The position numbers were made by a program, and so were the translations under genes. Shown here piece by piece: positions 50,911 to 59,827 of a stretch of 64,000 nt of DNA. The DNA lies in the NCBI RefSeq assembly GCF_934560975.1, contig NZ_CAKTFO010000001.1, positions 310,001 through 374,000 of the forward strand, in the 5' to 3' direction. Each line of letters begins with the position of its first letter. Positions within the stretch are counted from its first letter, which is position 1. Source of the stretch: an uncultured Sphingomonas sp. Lineage in GTDB: Bacteria > Pseudomonadota > Alphaproteobacteria > Sphingomonadales > Sphingomonadaceae. The notes beneath the pieces were generated by a model, which did not search any database, was not told where the DNA came from, and saw only the letters and a list, made by a program, of their open reading frames with translations.

Positions 50911-51603
50911 TCAAGCCAGTTGACCAGCAACGGTTCTGCCTTCGGCCGCGCCGAGAGCCGCGATGATCTCCGCGCCCAGCTGTCGCGTGTTGCGTGGGCT
51001 GCCTGCACCGTTGAGCAGCGAAATTCCGAGTTCTCCGGCAAGCTCGCGCAATATCGGCTTTGCTGGGCTTACAGGCTGCCCGTCACGTTCAACAACGATC
51101 GTGCCATTCTCATATTGAATGACGCGGTGGCTGTTCGAGCTCGCCTGTTTCGCGATGAGGAGGTGATCAAGTGAGATCGGCTCTCGCCGAACTGTCCGCG
51201 TGGGGTAGATCAGATCCCCTGTCGTATCGGGAGCGGCTTCGTGTAGGCGGTCAATCGGGCAGTCCAGCAGTTCCTCGATCGAAGCTTCGCCTTCATCTAC
51301 GTTGACGCGCAACACGATCACACGATCGACGTGCTGGATCGTGCTTCTGCGGAAGCTCACATGGGTGGACGTCGTCACCGTCTTTACCGAAATGCGTTCA
51401 CTATCGGCACTGACGACGTCATAGCCATGTTGGTTGGTGGCTAGCGCCATCTGACCTCGGGTGATCATCGCCGCGTAGAGCTCGCCGATACGACCGGTGA
51501 GATGCCCTAGCTGCGCTGGCTGGACGCCCCACGCGAGCTCCTTCTCGAACCAGGCGAGCGCCTCGCCGAGCGAGCGGATGATTTGCACCTGGGATAGCGA
51601 CAT
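50911..51603 (-). CDS. DUF6998-like protein, possibly PD-(D/E)XK nuclease fold
   Basis: 230 residues from ATG 51603, which has GGAGGG before it. The centre GRIGELYAAMITRGQMALATNQHGYDVVSADSE then RISVKTVTTS has the Glu..Asp..xVK spacing of restriction-like folds. Such proteins occur in defence islands and near RM genes. Nuclease activity is not shown; the C-terminal 80 residues are of unknown fold. Confidence 0.6.
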   Translation of the reverse strand: MSLSQVQIIRSLGEALAWFEKELAWGVQPAQLGHLTGRIGELYAAMITRGQMALATNQHGYDVVSADSERISVKTVTTSTHVSFRRSTIQHVDRVIVLRVNVDEGEASIEELLDCPIDRLHEAAPDTTGDLIYPTRTVRREPISLDHLLIAKQASSNSHRVIQYENGTIVVERDGQPVSPAKPILRELAGELGISLLNGAGSPRNTRQLGAEIIAALGAAEGRTVAGQLA

Positions 51604-52026
51604 ATGCCCTCCGTTAGAAGGTGCGGTCCGCTTCGCCCTGGGCTCACTCGTCGCACCTATGTCCATCTCGGGGCGACGGCCTGAGCCGGATGTTGGAAAC
51701 CTGATCGCTAGAGCAGGCGCATGCGCCTTTACCGGCGGGCCGGCTGGACATGCGCGCATGCCACCCGGCCTCAGCAAAGCTGCGACCGAGTTCTAGCGAT
51801 TGGGGTTTCCACGCCCCGCTCCCGGCTTTCACGGGAGCCGGACCAGATTGCTCTGGCGGGGAAGGAAGGCAAGTGGAATGTGCGCGAGGCGCCGCTGATC
51901 GGACGCGACAAGCCGATCACGGCCGACGATCGGCCGCACGTCGATTAGTGGCCAGATCCTCTTCGCAAACGAGGTTCTCCAGCGTGCACTGGACCAGCGC
52001 GGCTGACGCTCGCTAACGCCCTGCTC
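51604..52026. other. 423-bp intergenic region upstream of vsr
   Basis: Divergent promoter region between the DUF6998-like gene and the RM locus. Overlapping frames are seen but none has codon bias or a start signal. A short dyad CCGGCT..AGCCGG occurs near 51822-51842. Confidence 0.45.
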
Positions 52027-52458
52027 GTGGCCGACACACTCACCCCAGCCGAGCGGAGCGAACGCATGGCCCGCGTGGCGGGGCGAGACACCAAGCCCGA
52101 GCTGGTCGTTCGCCGGCTGCTATGGGCCATGGGCTACCGCTATCGCCTGCATGCGCGTGACCTGCCGGGTAAGCCGGACATCGTCCTGCGCGGCCGCAAG
52201 CGCGCGATCTTCGTGCATGGCTGCTTCTGGCACCGTCATCCCGATCCCACGTGCAAGCTCGCGCGCATGCCCAAGAGCCGGCTGGACTTCTGGGGTCCCA
52301 AGCTCGAGGGCAATCGCCTTCGTGACGAAGCCAATCTGGCGGGGCTTAAGGCATCGGGCTGGCGCGTGCTGCTTGTCTGGGAGTGCGAGTTGCGAGATAG
52401 GGAACGTTTAGGAAACAAATTGCGTGGGCTCATCGAGGGAGAGCATGAAGGCGATTGA
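52027..52458 (+). CDS. vsr: very short patch repair endonuclease (Vsr)
   Basis: 143 residues from GTG 52027. Vsr signatures: RSERMARVAGRDTKPELVVRRLLW, LPGKPDIVL (catalytic Asp), FVHGCFWHRHPDPTCKLARMPKSR. It nicks at T:G mismatches that arise when 5-methylcytosine deaminates, so it accompanies the cytosine methyltransferase. The gene is intact and overlaps the methyltransferase start by 14 bases. Confidence 0.93.
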   Translation: MADTLTPAERSERMARVAGRDTKPELVVRRLLWAMGYRYRLHARDLPGKPDIVLRGRKRAIFVHGCFWHRHPDPTCKLARMPKSRLDFWGPKLEGNRLRDEANLAGLKASGWRVLLVWECELRDRERLGNKLRGLIEGEHEGD

Positions 52459-53660
52459 GCTTTTCGCGGGCGCGGGTGGCTTGGGTATCGGCGTGTGCCG
52501 AGCCGGGTTCATGCCTATCGACCTGGTCGAGCGGGATCGCTGGTGCTGTGACACGCTGCGAGAGAACCGTCGGCGTGGTGCGCCCGCGCTGAAGCATTGG
52601 CCGGAACCGCGCGAGGGCGATGTCCGTGGCTTCTCGTTCACCCAGTTCGAGAGTCGCGTGGACCTGGTTACGGGTCACCCGCCCTGTCAGCCATTCTCGC
52701 TCGGCGGCCGTCACCGCGCGCACGAGGACCAGCGCGACATGTGGTCGGAAGCCGTGCGGGTGGTGCGCGAGACCCGTCCCCAAGCCTTCATCTTCGAGAA
52801 TGTGAAGGGGCTCACCCGCGAGACCTTCTCGACCTACTTCTCCTATCATCTTCCTGCGGCTGTCCTATCCGGAGATCCTGCTCCGCGCCGATGAGAGCTG
52901 GGTTGATCACCGCGCGCGGCTGGAACAGCATCATACCTCCAACGGCTCCAGCGCGCTCAGCTACCGCGTGCTGCCGCCTAAAGTGTTGAACGCGGCCAAT
53001 TATGGGGTTCCGCAGAAGCGGGAGCGGGTGTTCTTCGTGGGATTCCGCTCGGATCTTGGCGTCAAATGGTCGTTCCCGCGTGAGACGCATGGCCGAGACG
53101 CGCTGCTATGGAGTCAGCATCGCTCAGGTGACTATTGGGAGCGGCATGGCGTGGCCAGGCGCCACCGTCCACTGGAGGGCAAGGGCGGCGAGCTGGCGGC
53201 GAAGCTCACGCGCGAACCAAGCCTGTTGTCTTGGCGGACAACCCGCGACGCGCTGGTGGGCCTGCCAAACCCTGAGTTGAACCCGACCGCCAGCTGTGAC
53301 CTCGCCGATCACCGCTTCCAGCCCGGCGCGCGGAGCTATCCCGGCCACACCGGCAGCCCGCTCGACGAACCCGCCAAAACCCTGAAGGCTGGCGTCCATG
53401 GCGTGCCTGGCGGCGAGAATATGCTGCGTAGGCCCGACGGCTCGGTGCGCTACTTCTCCGTGCGCGAGAGTGCCCGGCTGCAGACGTTCCCGGACGAGTT
53501 CGTCTTCCATGGCGCCTGGTCGGAGACCATGCGCCAGCTCGGCAACGCGGTGCCGGTCGACCTGGCCGAGGTGGTGGCCAAGTCGGTCAAGAAGCATCTC
53601 GACGCTGCCCAGCGGCGTGATAGTCTTGGCCATGAGCGAGATCTACAACCCCCTCGATAG
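52445..53660 (+). pseudogene. dcm: DNA cytosine-5 methyltransferase with one frameshift
   Basis: Frame 1 (52445-52846) has motif I FAGAGGLGIGV, the catalytic GHPPCQPFSLGG, and FENVKGL. After one extra C at about 52847 the protein continues in another frame with FLRLSYPEILLRADESW, then YGVPQKRERVFFVG (motif VIII) up to GNAVPVDLAEVV near the end. All catalytic blocks are present, but no single frame encodes them. Homology across the shift is unbroken, so a single-base insertion, recent decay or sequencing error is likely. It overlaps vsr and the endonuclease gene. Confidence 0.87.
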
Positions 53661-54253
53661 GGTCAATCTCGGCAAGTCGGTCGCCGACGCGCTCCTCCAG
53701 CAACCCGCGCGCCCGCTGGGCTAGATCGGGAGTTTCGAGGGCGCCGGCATCTACGTGCTCTATTATCGTGGACCGTACGCGGCTTACGCGCCGATCGCTC
53801 GCGCCAATGCCGAGGCGGCGGTCTGGCCGATCTACATCGGCAAGGCGATCCCGTCAGGCGGGCGCAAGGGCGCCAGCCTGTCGGCGAGCGCGCGGGGCAC
53901 GCCGCTGTTCAAGCGGTTGATGGAGCATCGTGAGAGTGTCGAGGCAACCGAGCGGGCGACCGGCTCGCTCACCGTCGCGGACTTCCAGGCACGTTATCTC
54001 ACCGTTGATGATCTGGATACCGCTCGGGGAAAGCCTGCTGATCGCACGCTTTCGTCCGATCTGGAACGTGGTGCTCGATGGGTTCGGCAATCATGATCCT
54101 GGCAAGGGACGCTACAATGGCGCGCGGCCGCTGTGGGATGTGCTGCATCCCGGACGCGGGTGGGCGAAACGCTGTGCCGCGCGCACCGAAACGGTGGAGG
54201 AGATTCATGGCCGGATTGGCGAGTATCTCGAGGCTCATCCGGTAGCGGATTGA
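53632..54253 (+). pseudogene. Eco29kI-type GIY-YIG restriction endonuclease, broken by a stop and a frameshift
   Basis: ATG 53632: EIYNPLDRVNLGKSVADALL matches the N terminus of Eco29kI-like enzymes. A TAG lies at 53722-53724, then FEGAGIYVLYYRG (GIY) and PIYIGKAIPSGGRKG (YIG) follow in the same frame. A second break near 54010 shifts the frame into IWIPLGESLLIARFRPIWNV and GKGRYNGARPLWDVLHPGR. Eco29kI-type enzymes cut DNA with a single-domain GIY-YIG nuclease. With two independent lesions the nuclease is probably dead. Confidence 0.87.
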
Positions 54254-54357
54254 TTTGGCTCGAGACCGAGCTCGCTAACGCCGGGGGAGAAGCGACTTCA
54301 AGGCTCAGCAGCTCGCAAGTTTTGGACCTCGCTCCAGTTTCAGCGGCTGCTTAGTGG

Positions 54358-54383
54358 GTGTCAGAACCGCTCGGTTTTGACAC
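54358..54383. repeat. 26-bp near-perfect palindrome, left copy
   Basis: GTGTCAGAACCG, central CT, CGGTTTTGACAC: 12-bp arms with one mismatch. A second copy at 57530-57555 differs at four positions. The two bound a 3.1-kb block holding exactly three genes. Confidence 0.7.
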
Positions 54384-54482
54384 TTAGGTTCTTCATTCGG
54401 CGGATTACGGCCGAGTCACCCCAACGTATCAAACCGGCATAAGCGGTTCTCCGTCTGGGCTCAGGCGGTGGCCGCTAGTCGC

Positions 54483-55445
54483 CTAGAAGCTAAAACCCGT
54501 CTGCGTTGGCGGGGGCGTTGCACCGTGCACCTCGTGCACGACGTAGCTGGGTTTGCCGATTGCGAGCCCCTGCGCGTTAAGCTTGACCGTCTCGGTCATA
54601 CTTACGTCCAACGTCGTGTTTGGCGGCGCTGCAACGCGATTGTGCTGGAAGTCGTCCAGCCAGTACGCGGCCTTATCGGCCATCTCGGCGTCGATCGCCT
54701 TGCCTTGATAAAGCAGCGCCCACCGTGCGCCCCCCTCGTACTGCGCGGCCTTGATCCGCACGACGCCACGGATCTTCGACACGCTCTCGGTTGGCGCGTC
54801 CTCGGTGGTGATTGGCGGCGCAGCAATGATCTCGTGCGCGGTTCGGCGGTCGATCTGCGTCACCGGCCGATTGTCGTGCAGGAAGGTGACGTCCTCGTAA
54901 CCTTCGCGTTCCAGTGGCTTGAGCACCGCCTTTACGTTCTTCGTCACGTCCGGATCGACAAGGAGCTTGGCCGTCTCGGTTGGTACCTGGATCGACTGGA
55001 TGTGCACGTCGCCCGCGATGTTGACGATGGTCGTGCCGGTCTGACTGCCGGTAGTGAGTGTCACGCCGGGCTTTGCGTCCTGCTTGCCCCCGTAGATGCG
55101 CTTGAGGAGGCCGAAGAGACCCAGCCCCGAGCCGCTAATGATGCCGACCCACTCGGCAATGTCCTTAGCCGTGGCGACGTCTTTGTGACCGATCAGGACA
55201 GCAGCCTGGTCGAAGATCGATTGAACGAGGCTGAGATCGAGCTGGAAGCACTGCTGCTCGACGTCAGCATCTACCATGACGCGGATCGAAACTGCGTCGC
55301 CGTTGAATTTCCGGTTGGCGATCTGGACGATTTCGGCCATCGCGAGAAGGGCGGGGGCGAGGTCCTGCACGTCCATCTCATGACCGGCGAGCGCCGGGCC
55401 GTCGTATCTGATCCTGGTGCGAACGTGCCGCGCCACTTCTGCCAT
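54483..55445 (-). CDS. hypothetical protein of the palindrome-bounded cassette (320 aa)
   Basis: From ATG 55445 (an in-frame GTG lies at 55454). N-terminal half: EMDVQDLAPALLAMAEIVQIANRKFNGD. A hydrophobic segment AEWVGIISGSGLGLFGLLKRI near residue 105 may be membrane-associated. The rest is beta-rich (VRIKAAQYEGGARWALLYQG, TTLDVSMTETVKLNAQGL). No family recognised; divergent from the PIN gene. Confidence 0.7.
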   Translation of the reverse strand: MAEVARHVRTRIRYDGPALAGHEMDVQDLAPALLAMAEIVQIANRKFNGDAVSIRVMVDADVEQQCFQLDLSLVQSIFDQAAVLIGHKDVATAKDIAEWVGIISGSGLGLFGLLKRIYGGKQDAKPGVTLTTGSQTGTTIVNIAGDVHIQSIQVPTETAKLLVDPDVTKNVKAVLKPLEREGYEDVTFLHDNRPVTQIDRRTAHEIIAAPPITTEDAPTESVSKIRGVVRIKAAQYEGGARWALLYQGKAIDAEMADKAAYWLDDFQHNRVAAPPNTTLDVSMTETVKLNAQGLAIGKPSYVVHEVHGATPPPTQTGFSF

Positions 55446-55527
55446 CCTGATCACCCCTTCCGCAGCGGCTTAGCACATAGCATCAGCCGAGCTAGTAAAT
55501 GAGCGGGGGGCAGCAGGGGCGGCAACG

Positions 55528-56607
55528 ATGAACGAAGTGGTTGAAGTCACAGGCGATGAAGACGCGGACTACAAGCTTCGGCTGCTGATCGACACGTGCG
55601 TGTGGCTCGACATCGCCAAGGATTACAGACAGCGCCCGACGATCGGCGCGCTGGAGGAATTGGTGAAAGCTGGCGTGATCGGCCTCATCGTGCCGAGGCA
55701 GGTTATCGACGAGTTCAGCCGAAACAAGGAACGGATCATCAAGGAGAGCGGGCAGAGCCTCGCCAGCACATTCCGGCGCGTAAAGGACGCAGTCAAGCAG
55801 TTCGGCGAGGATGATGGTCGGGACGAGGCGCTGCGGCAACTCAGCGACGTTGATCATCGCATCACGCTTTTGGGCGAGGCGGTAAACGACGCCATCGGCC
55901 GTATAGAGGCACTGTTTGTCGAAGCCGAAGTCCTAGAGACTGACGATGAGACCCTCCTCGCGGCGGCGCAAAGAGCCGTCGACAAGCGGGCGCCGTTCCA
56001 TAAGCCGAAGAACAGCATGGGCGATGCTATCCTGATCGAGCTGTACGCTCGTGCACTCGCCGAGGATGAAAGCGGTGGTGGCGACGTGTTCGCCTTCGTT
56101 ACCCACAACAAGCACGACTTCAGCGCACCCACCGGCGACGAGCGCCAGCCCCACCCCGACTTTGCCGATCTCTTCCGGGGCGAGGCGTCGATCTATTCGC
56201 TGAACCTCAACGCGCTGCTGAACGAGCAGGCACCGGACTGGCTGGAGGAGCTGCAAGCCGAGTTCGAGTACGAAGAGGAGCCGCGAAGGCTCTCCGAGAT
56301 CGTAGGAGAGATCGAACTCTTGGTGCGGAAGATCTGGTACAATCGGCACTGGGGACGCCGTATTGCGATCGAGGAAGGACGCATCAAGGTGCTGCCGGAT
56401 GCCGAGTATTCGCGAACACCCTACAAGCCCGACGAGATCCTAGACACGATCTGGGCTGGCGCGCTCGAATCTGCTAGGCGAACCGAGGAGGAGATCGGCC
56501 TTGAGAACCTAGGTCCCTGGTCAGACTTCGAGTGGGGCATGCTAAACGGCAAGCTGAGCGCGCTGCGCTGGGTACTCGGCGACGACTGGGACATGTTGGA
56601 CACGTAA
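55528..56607 (+). CDS. PIN-like domain protein (DUF4935)
   Basis: 359 residues. The N-terminal 200 residues form a PIN-like fold: LLIDTCVWLDIAKD (first Asp), VPRQVIDEFSRNKERII (Glu), NSMGDAILIELY (Asp) and FVTHNKHDF. These acidic residues bind Mg2+ in RNases. The C-terminal 150 residues are helical and unrecognised. DUF4935 proteins occur in defence and toxin contexts. No small antitoxin is adjacent. Confidence 0.8.
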   Translation: MNEVVEVTGDEDADYKLRLLIDTCVWLDIAKDYRQRPTIGALEELVKAGVIGLIVPRQVIDEFSRNKERIIKESGQSLASTFRRVKDAVKQFGEDDGRDEALRQLSDVDHRITLLGEAVNDAIGRIEALFVEAEVLETDDETLLAAAQRAVDKRAPFHKPKNSMGDAILIELYARALAEDESGGGDVFAFVTHNKHDFSAPTGDERQPHPDFADLFRGEASIYSLNLNALLNEQAPDWLEELQAEFEYEEEPRRLSEIVGEIELLVRKIWYNRHWGRRIAIEEGRIKVLPDAEYSRTPYKPDEILDTIWAGALESARRTEEEIGLENLGPWSDFEWGMLNGKLSALRWVLGDDWDMLDT

Positions 56608-56659
56608 CAGCAGCTTTGGAGGTGCAGGTACGACGGCTGCATGGCGGATGGGATGATCA

Positions 56660-57490
56660 ATGCTTCTTGAGGATCATAGGCGCCGCGTGACGCGGCTTCT
56701 TCGCGGCGAGCGCAAGGTCACTGACCTCCATAGCCTGTTCTCCGATTTGCGTATGCAGCAGCCCGGACGCGCCAGCATTCAGGAGATCGGCCACTTCGCC
56801 GCCCACCGCCACGAGAGGGACGCGGGCATCAGCCTGGCGCGCGCTAACGACATCCAGACAAGCGCTAAGTTGTGGCACCTTCAGTTCGCCGGCATCAAGC
56901 CAAATGCTCAGCACCTAAAGGAGGCGGGGCGCGCCAACCTCAGAATTATGCCGGATGAACGGATCAAGGAAAGGCTCGGCATCTCCCGTCAGACGGCCGA
57001 GCAGTCCTTCGCCAAAGCGATCAGGAAATACGAGGCGGGCCGTTCGCTTAAGGACCGGGAGCTCCAAGTTCTGAAAGTGTTTGGTCTCAGTATGATGTGG
57101 CAGTTCGCGTTCAGCGACAAGGCGCTGTGGCCGGACTTCGTTGACCTGCTTGTGGCTGAAGGGTCTTTAACAGAGCAGGACAGAGCCCGGTTTGAACCCG
57201 TTTCTACCTTCGTGAGCCTCTACGCGCTCAACATCATGCACGGCGCACGGTTAAAAATGGCCGATGGTAAAATGGCCCAGCTCAGGCTGGCTGCATCGGA
57301 GGAAGGCGGATTTCTCCGGATCAAAGCCGATATACCTGTTAGCGACGCGCCGAAGCCGATCACCACGAGCGTTCCGATGTTCGAGACTTCGCTGATGGCA
57401 GGCGACCATTGTGATCCCAATCTCCTCACCATGATTGACGAGCCGATACCGGCGGAGATCGAAGGCGAAAGACTAGTCGCACTTGCCTAA
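56660..57490 (+). CDS. hypothetical protein of the cassette (276 aa)
   Basis: Starts 52 bases after the PIN gene, on the same strand, so co-transcription is likely. N-terminal 100 residues are helical and basic (RVTRLLRGERKVTDLHSLFSDLR); the middle contains ERIKERLGISRQTAEQSFAKAIRKYEAG, resembling an HTH. The C terminus is beta-rich. No known family. Confidence 0.68.
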   Translation: MLLEDHRRRVTRLLRGERKVTDLHSLFSDLRMQQPGRASIQEIGHFAAHRHERDAGISLARANDIQTSAKLWHLQFAGIKPNAQHLKEAGRANLRIMPDERIKERLGISRQTAEQSFAKAIRKYEAGRSLKDRELQVLKVFGLSMMWQFAFSDKALWPDFVDLLVAEGSLTEQDRARFEPVSTFVSLYALNIMHGARLKMADGKMAQLRLAASEEGGFLRIKADIPVSDAPKPITTSVPMFETSLMAGDHCDPNLLTMIDEPIPAEIEGERLVALA

Positions 57491-57529
57491 GCCGGTGAAC
57501 ATCGTTTTTGGCTGGCTTACGACATTGAG

Positions 57530-57555
57530 GTGTCACAACCGGACGGTTTTGACGC
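57530..57555. repeat. 26-bp near-perfect palindrome, right copy
   Basis: GTGTCACAACCG, central GA, CGGTTTTGACGC. It matches the copy at 54358 in 22 of 26 positions. A third weaker half-copy GTGTCAGAAT follows at 57591-57600. It lies between the cassette and the serine recombinase. Confidence 0.7.
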
Positions 57556-57755
57556 TGCGGGCCCGGCCACAGTTTTTCAAGGATTTAGAGGTGTCAGAAT
57601 TCTACGGCATTATGTCCCTTGCTGAACCTGCGGGCATACGCTTCAACGGCCTACATTGGGGCCGCATGGCGCCAGCTGAGAACTCCTTGCTCGCACGGGT
57701 AGCATTAGGCAGCATCCGCCCCATGAAGTCTGGCATTACGCGCGGCCGTCTCGCC

Positions 57756-59408
57756 TTATCCCGCCAGCAGGGCCTTGGCCTGTGCCTGCCAGCAGGGCGC
57801 CACCGCATCGCTGGCGACCAGCGCGGTGGCGGTCAGGCCCGCGCGCTGGCGCCCGGTGAGCATGGCCTTGACCACCTCTGGCGAGAGAAAAGCCAGCCGC
57901 AGCACGCGGGTGACATAGGCGGGACTGATACCTTCGCGTTGGGCAAGCCGGGTCACGTCTATTTCCCCTTCTCGCAGAGCGCGCCAATAAAGCTGCGCTT
58001 GCCCCAGCAGCCGGATCAACGCCGTCTCGCTCTGGGCATCCACCACCCGGCTGCCGCCCTGGATCAGCCGCATGGCGCGACCCGAGCGGGTCAGTCGCAC
58101 CGGGACGGTGAGCCGGAGGGTGGGGGTGGCACCCTCGTCCGGGGTGACGGTGAGGGCGGTGGCAAGCGCCGTCGTATCCACCTCGATCTCGAGCCCCTTG
58201 GCGATGAGCTGGACCATGGCGATCAGCGGCCGCACCCGCTCCGGCTCGCGCTGGCGCAGCAGGCTCCCAAGTTGGCGTGCGCGCGCGGCAAAGCCGGCAA
58301 TGTCGTTGGCCGCCACATCAAGCCCGGCCCGCTCCATCAGCGTCAGCGGATCCTCCACGGCAACGGCAAGCGTCTCGCACACCGCCGCTTCAAGATCCCG
58401 CGCTGGCATGCGGATCCCGCTTCCGCCACTGCCATGCTGGAGGGCGTGGCTGACATAATAGGAATAGCGCACCTTGCCCTTGCTGGTGTGGACCGGGACC
58501 AGCGGCGCGCCCGTCTCATCCACGATCCGGCCGGCAAACAGCGCGGCGCGTGGTGCGCGTGTATAGCTGTCGCCCGCCCGGTTCTCTGCCAGTCGGGCCT
58601 GGACCTGCTCCCACATGTCTCGGTCGATGATCGCCTGCTGCAGGCCCTGGTAGGTCTTGCCGCCGTGATGGACCTCGCCGACATAGGTCGGGCAGCGCAG
58701 CATCTTGTAGAGCTGGCCGCGCGAGAAGGGGCGTGCTCCAATCGGCTTACCGGTGATGAGCGTGCGCGCGGGCGCGGTGATCTCCATCTCGCTTAGCTCC
58801 GCTTCGAGCAGGCGGACGTTGCCGAGCGCGAGATAACGCTGGAAGATCGTCCGCACGAGGGCGGCATGATCCTCGATGATGGCCAGGCTGCGCCCATCCG
58901 GCGCGTAGCCGACCGGCGGGATCCCGCCCATCCACATGCCCTTGGCTTTGGAGGCGGCGATCTTGTCGCGGATGCGCTCGGCGGTGACCTCGCGCTCGAA
59001 CTGGGCAAAGGACAACAGCATGTTGAGGGTGAGCCGTCCCATGCTGCTGGTGGTGTTGAACGCCTGGGTGATCGAGACGAACGAAGTGCCGGTCTTCTCA
59101 AACGCTTCCACCAGCTTGGCGAAGTCGAACAAGGAGCGCGACAGCCGATCGACCTTGTAGACCACCACGATGTCGATCCGTCCGGCGGCCATATCCGCCA
59201 TCAGTCGGCGGAGCGCCGGGCGCTCGAGCGTACCGCCCGAGATCCCGCCATCGTCATAGCGCTCGGGGAGCGCCGTCCAGCCTTCACCGGCCTGGCTCAG
59301 GATGTAGGCGGCGCAGGCCTCGTGCTGGGCGTCGAGCGAGTTGAAGCCCTGCTCCAGTCCCTCGTCGCTCGACTTGCGGGTGTAGATCGCACAGCGGACC
59401 GGCTTCAT
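57756..59408 (-). CDS. large serine recombinase
   Basis: 550 residues. The N-terminal resolvase domain begins CAIYTRKSSDEGLEQGFNSLDAQ with catalytic Ser13 or Ser14 and includes DDGGISGGTLERPALRRLM, YKVDRLSRSLFDFAKL and MLLSFAQFEREVTAERIRDKI. A recombinase domain (GYAPDGRSLAIIEDHAALVRTIFQRYL) follows; the usual Cys zinc ribbon is degenerate, as in many alphaproteobacterial members. It moves or integrates a DNA element between short att sites. It overlaps the DUF2924 gene by 4 bases. Confidence 0.93.
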   Translation of the reverse strand: MKPVRCAIYTRKSSDEGLEQGFNSLDAQHEACAAYILSQAGEGWTALPERYDDGGISGGTLERPALRRLMADMAAGRIDIVVVYKVDRLSRSLFDFAKLVEAFEKTGTSFVSITQAFNTTSSMGRLTLNMLLSFAQFEREVTAERIRDKIAASKAKGMWMGGIPPVGYAPDGRSLAIIEDHAALVRTIFQRYLALGNVRLLEAELSEMEITAPARTLITGKPIGARPFSRGQLYKMLRCPTYVGEVHHGGKTYQGLQQAIIDRDMWEQVQARLAENRAGDSYTRAPRAALFAGRIVDETGAPLVPVHTSKGKVRYSYYVSHALQHGSGGSGIRMPARDLEAAVCETLAVAVEDPLTLMERAGLDVAANDIAGFAARARQLGSLLRQREPERVRPLIAMVQLIAKGLEIEVDTTALATALTVTPDEGATPTLRLTVPVRLTRSGRAMRLIQGGSRVVDAQSETALIRLLGQAQLYWRALREGEIDVTRLAQREGISPAYVTRVLRLAFLSPEVVKAMLTGRQRAGLTATALVASDAVAPCWQAQAKALLAG

Positions 59409-59827
59409 GCCGCCACCTGCTGCTTACGGCTTTTCAGCCCGAAGAAGGCGGGACCCGACCAGCGGGTGCCGGTGATGGCGCAGGCGACCGCGCTCAGCGA
59501 CGCATAAGCCCGCCCGTTCCAGCTGACACCGCCATCCTCGCCGACGGTCACCACATGCGCCTTGCCGTTCCACTCGCGCACCAGCCGCATGCCCGGCACC
59601 GCCGCGCTGGTGCGGGTGCGGCCACGCGCGACCTGCTCCAGCTTCTGCTGGAGCGTGCGCGAGAGGCCGCCATGCGCGCGCGCCTGGATCTCCCAGGCCA
59701 GGGCCAGGCGCATCAGGCTCGGGCTGATGCGCGGGCGCGGCGTTCCGGTCAGCCGCACCCACTCGGCCCGGAGCTCATGCGAGGACATGGCCTGCAGTCC
59801 GGCGAGCGTCTCGTCCAGGCCGCGCAT
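59405..59827 (-). CDS. DUF2924 protein
   Basis: 140 residues. Matches DUF2924: SSHELRAEWVRLTGTPRPRISPSLMRLALAWEIQARAHGG, then AVPGMRLVREWNGKAHVVTV and YASLSAVACAITGTRWSGPAFFGL. Always found next to this type of recombinase; probably assists recombination or binds DNA. One-base overlap with the DUF3489 gene. Confidence 0.9.
   Translation of the reverse strand: MRGLDETLAGLQAMSSHELRAEWVRLTGTPRPRISPSLMRLALAWEIQARAHGGLSRTLQQKLEQVARGRTRTSAAVPGMRLVREWNGKAHVVTVGEDGGVSWNGRAYASLSAVACAITGTRWSGPAFFGLKSRKQQVAA

Noticed and set aside
54468..55502. 344-codon plus-strand open frame
   Set aside because: Opposite to the cassette gene at 54483-55445, which has better start signals and protein-like composition.
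57530..57600. palindromes as Tn3-type terminal inverted repeats
   Set aside because: No GGGG-type ends, no transposase, and the copies are internally palindromic and in direct orientation rather than inverted ends.
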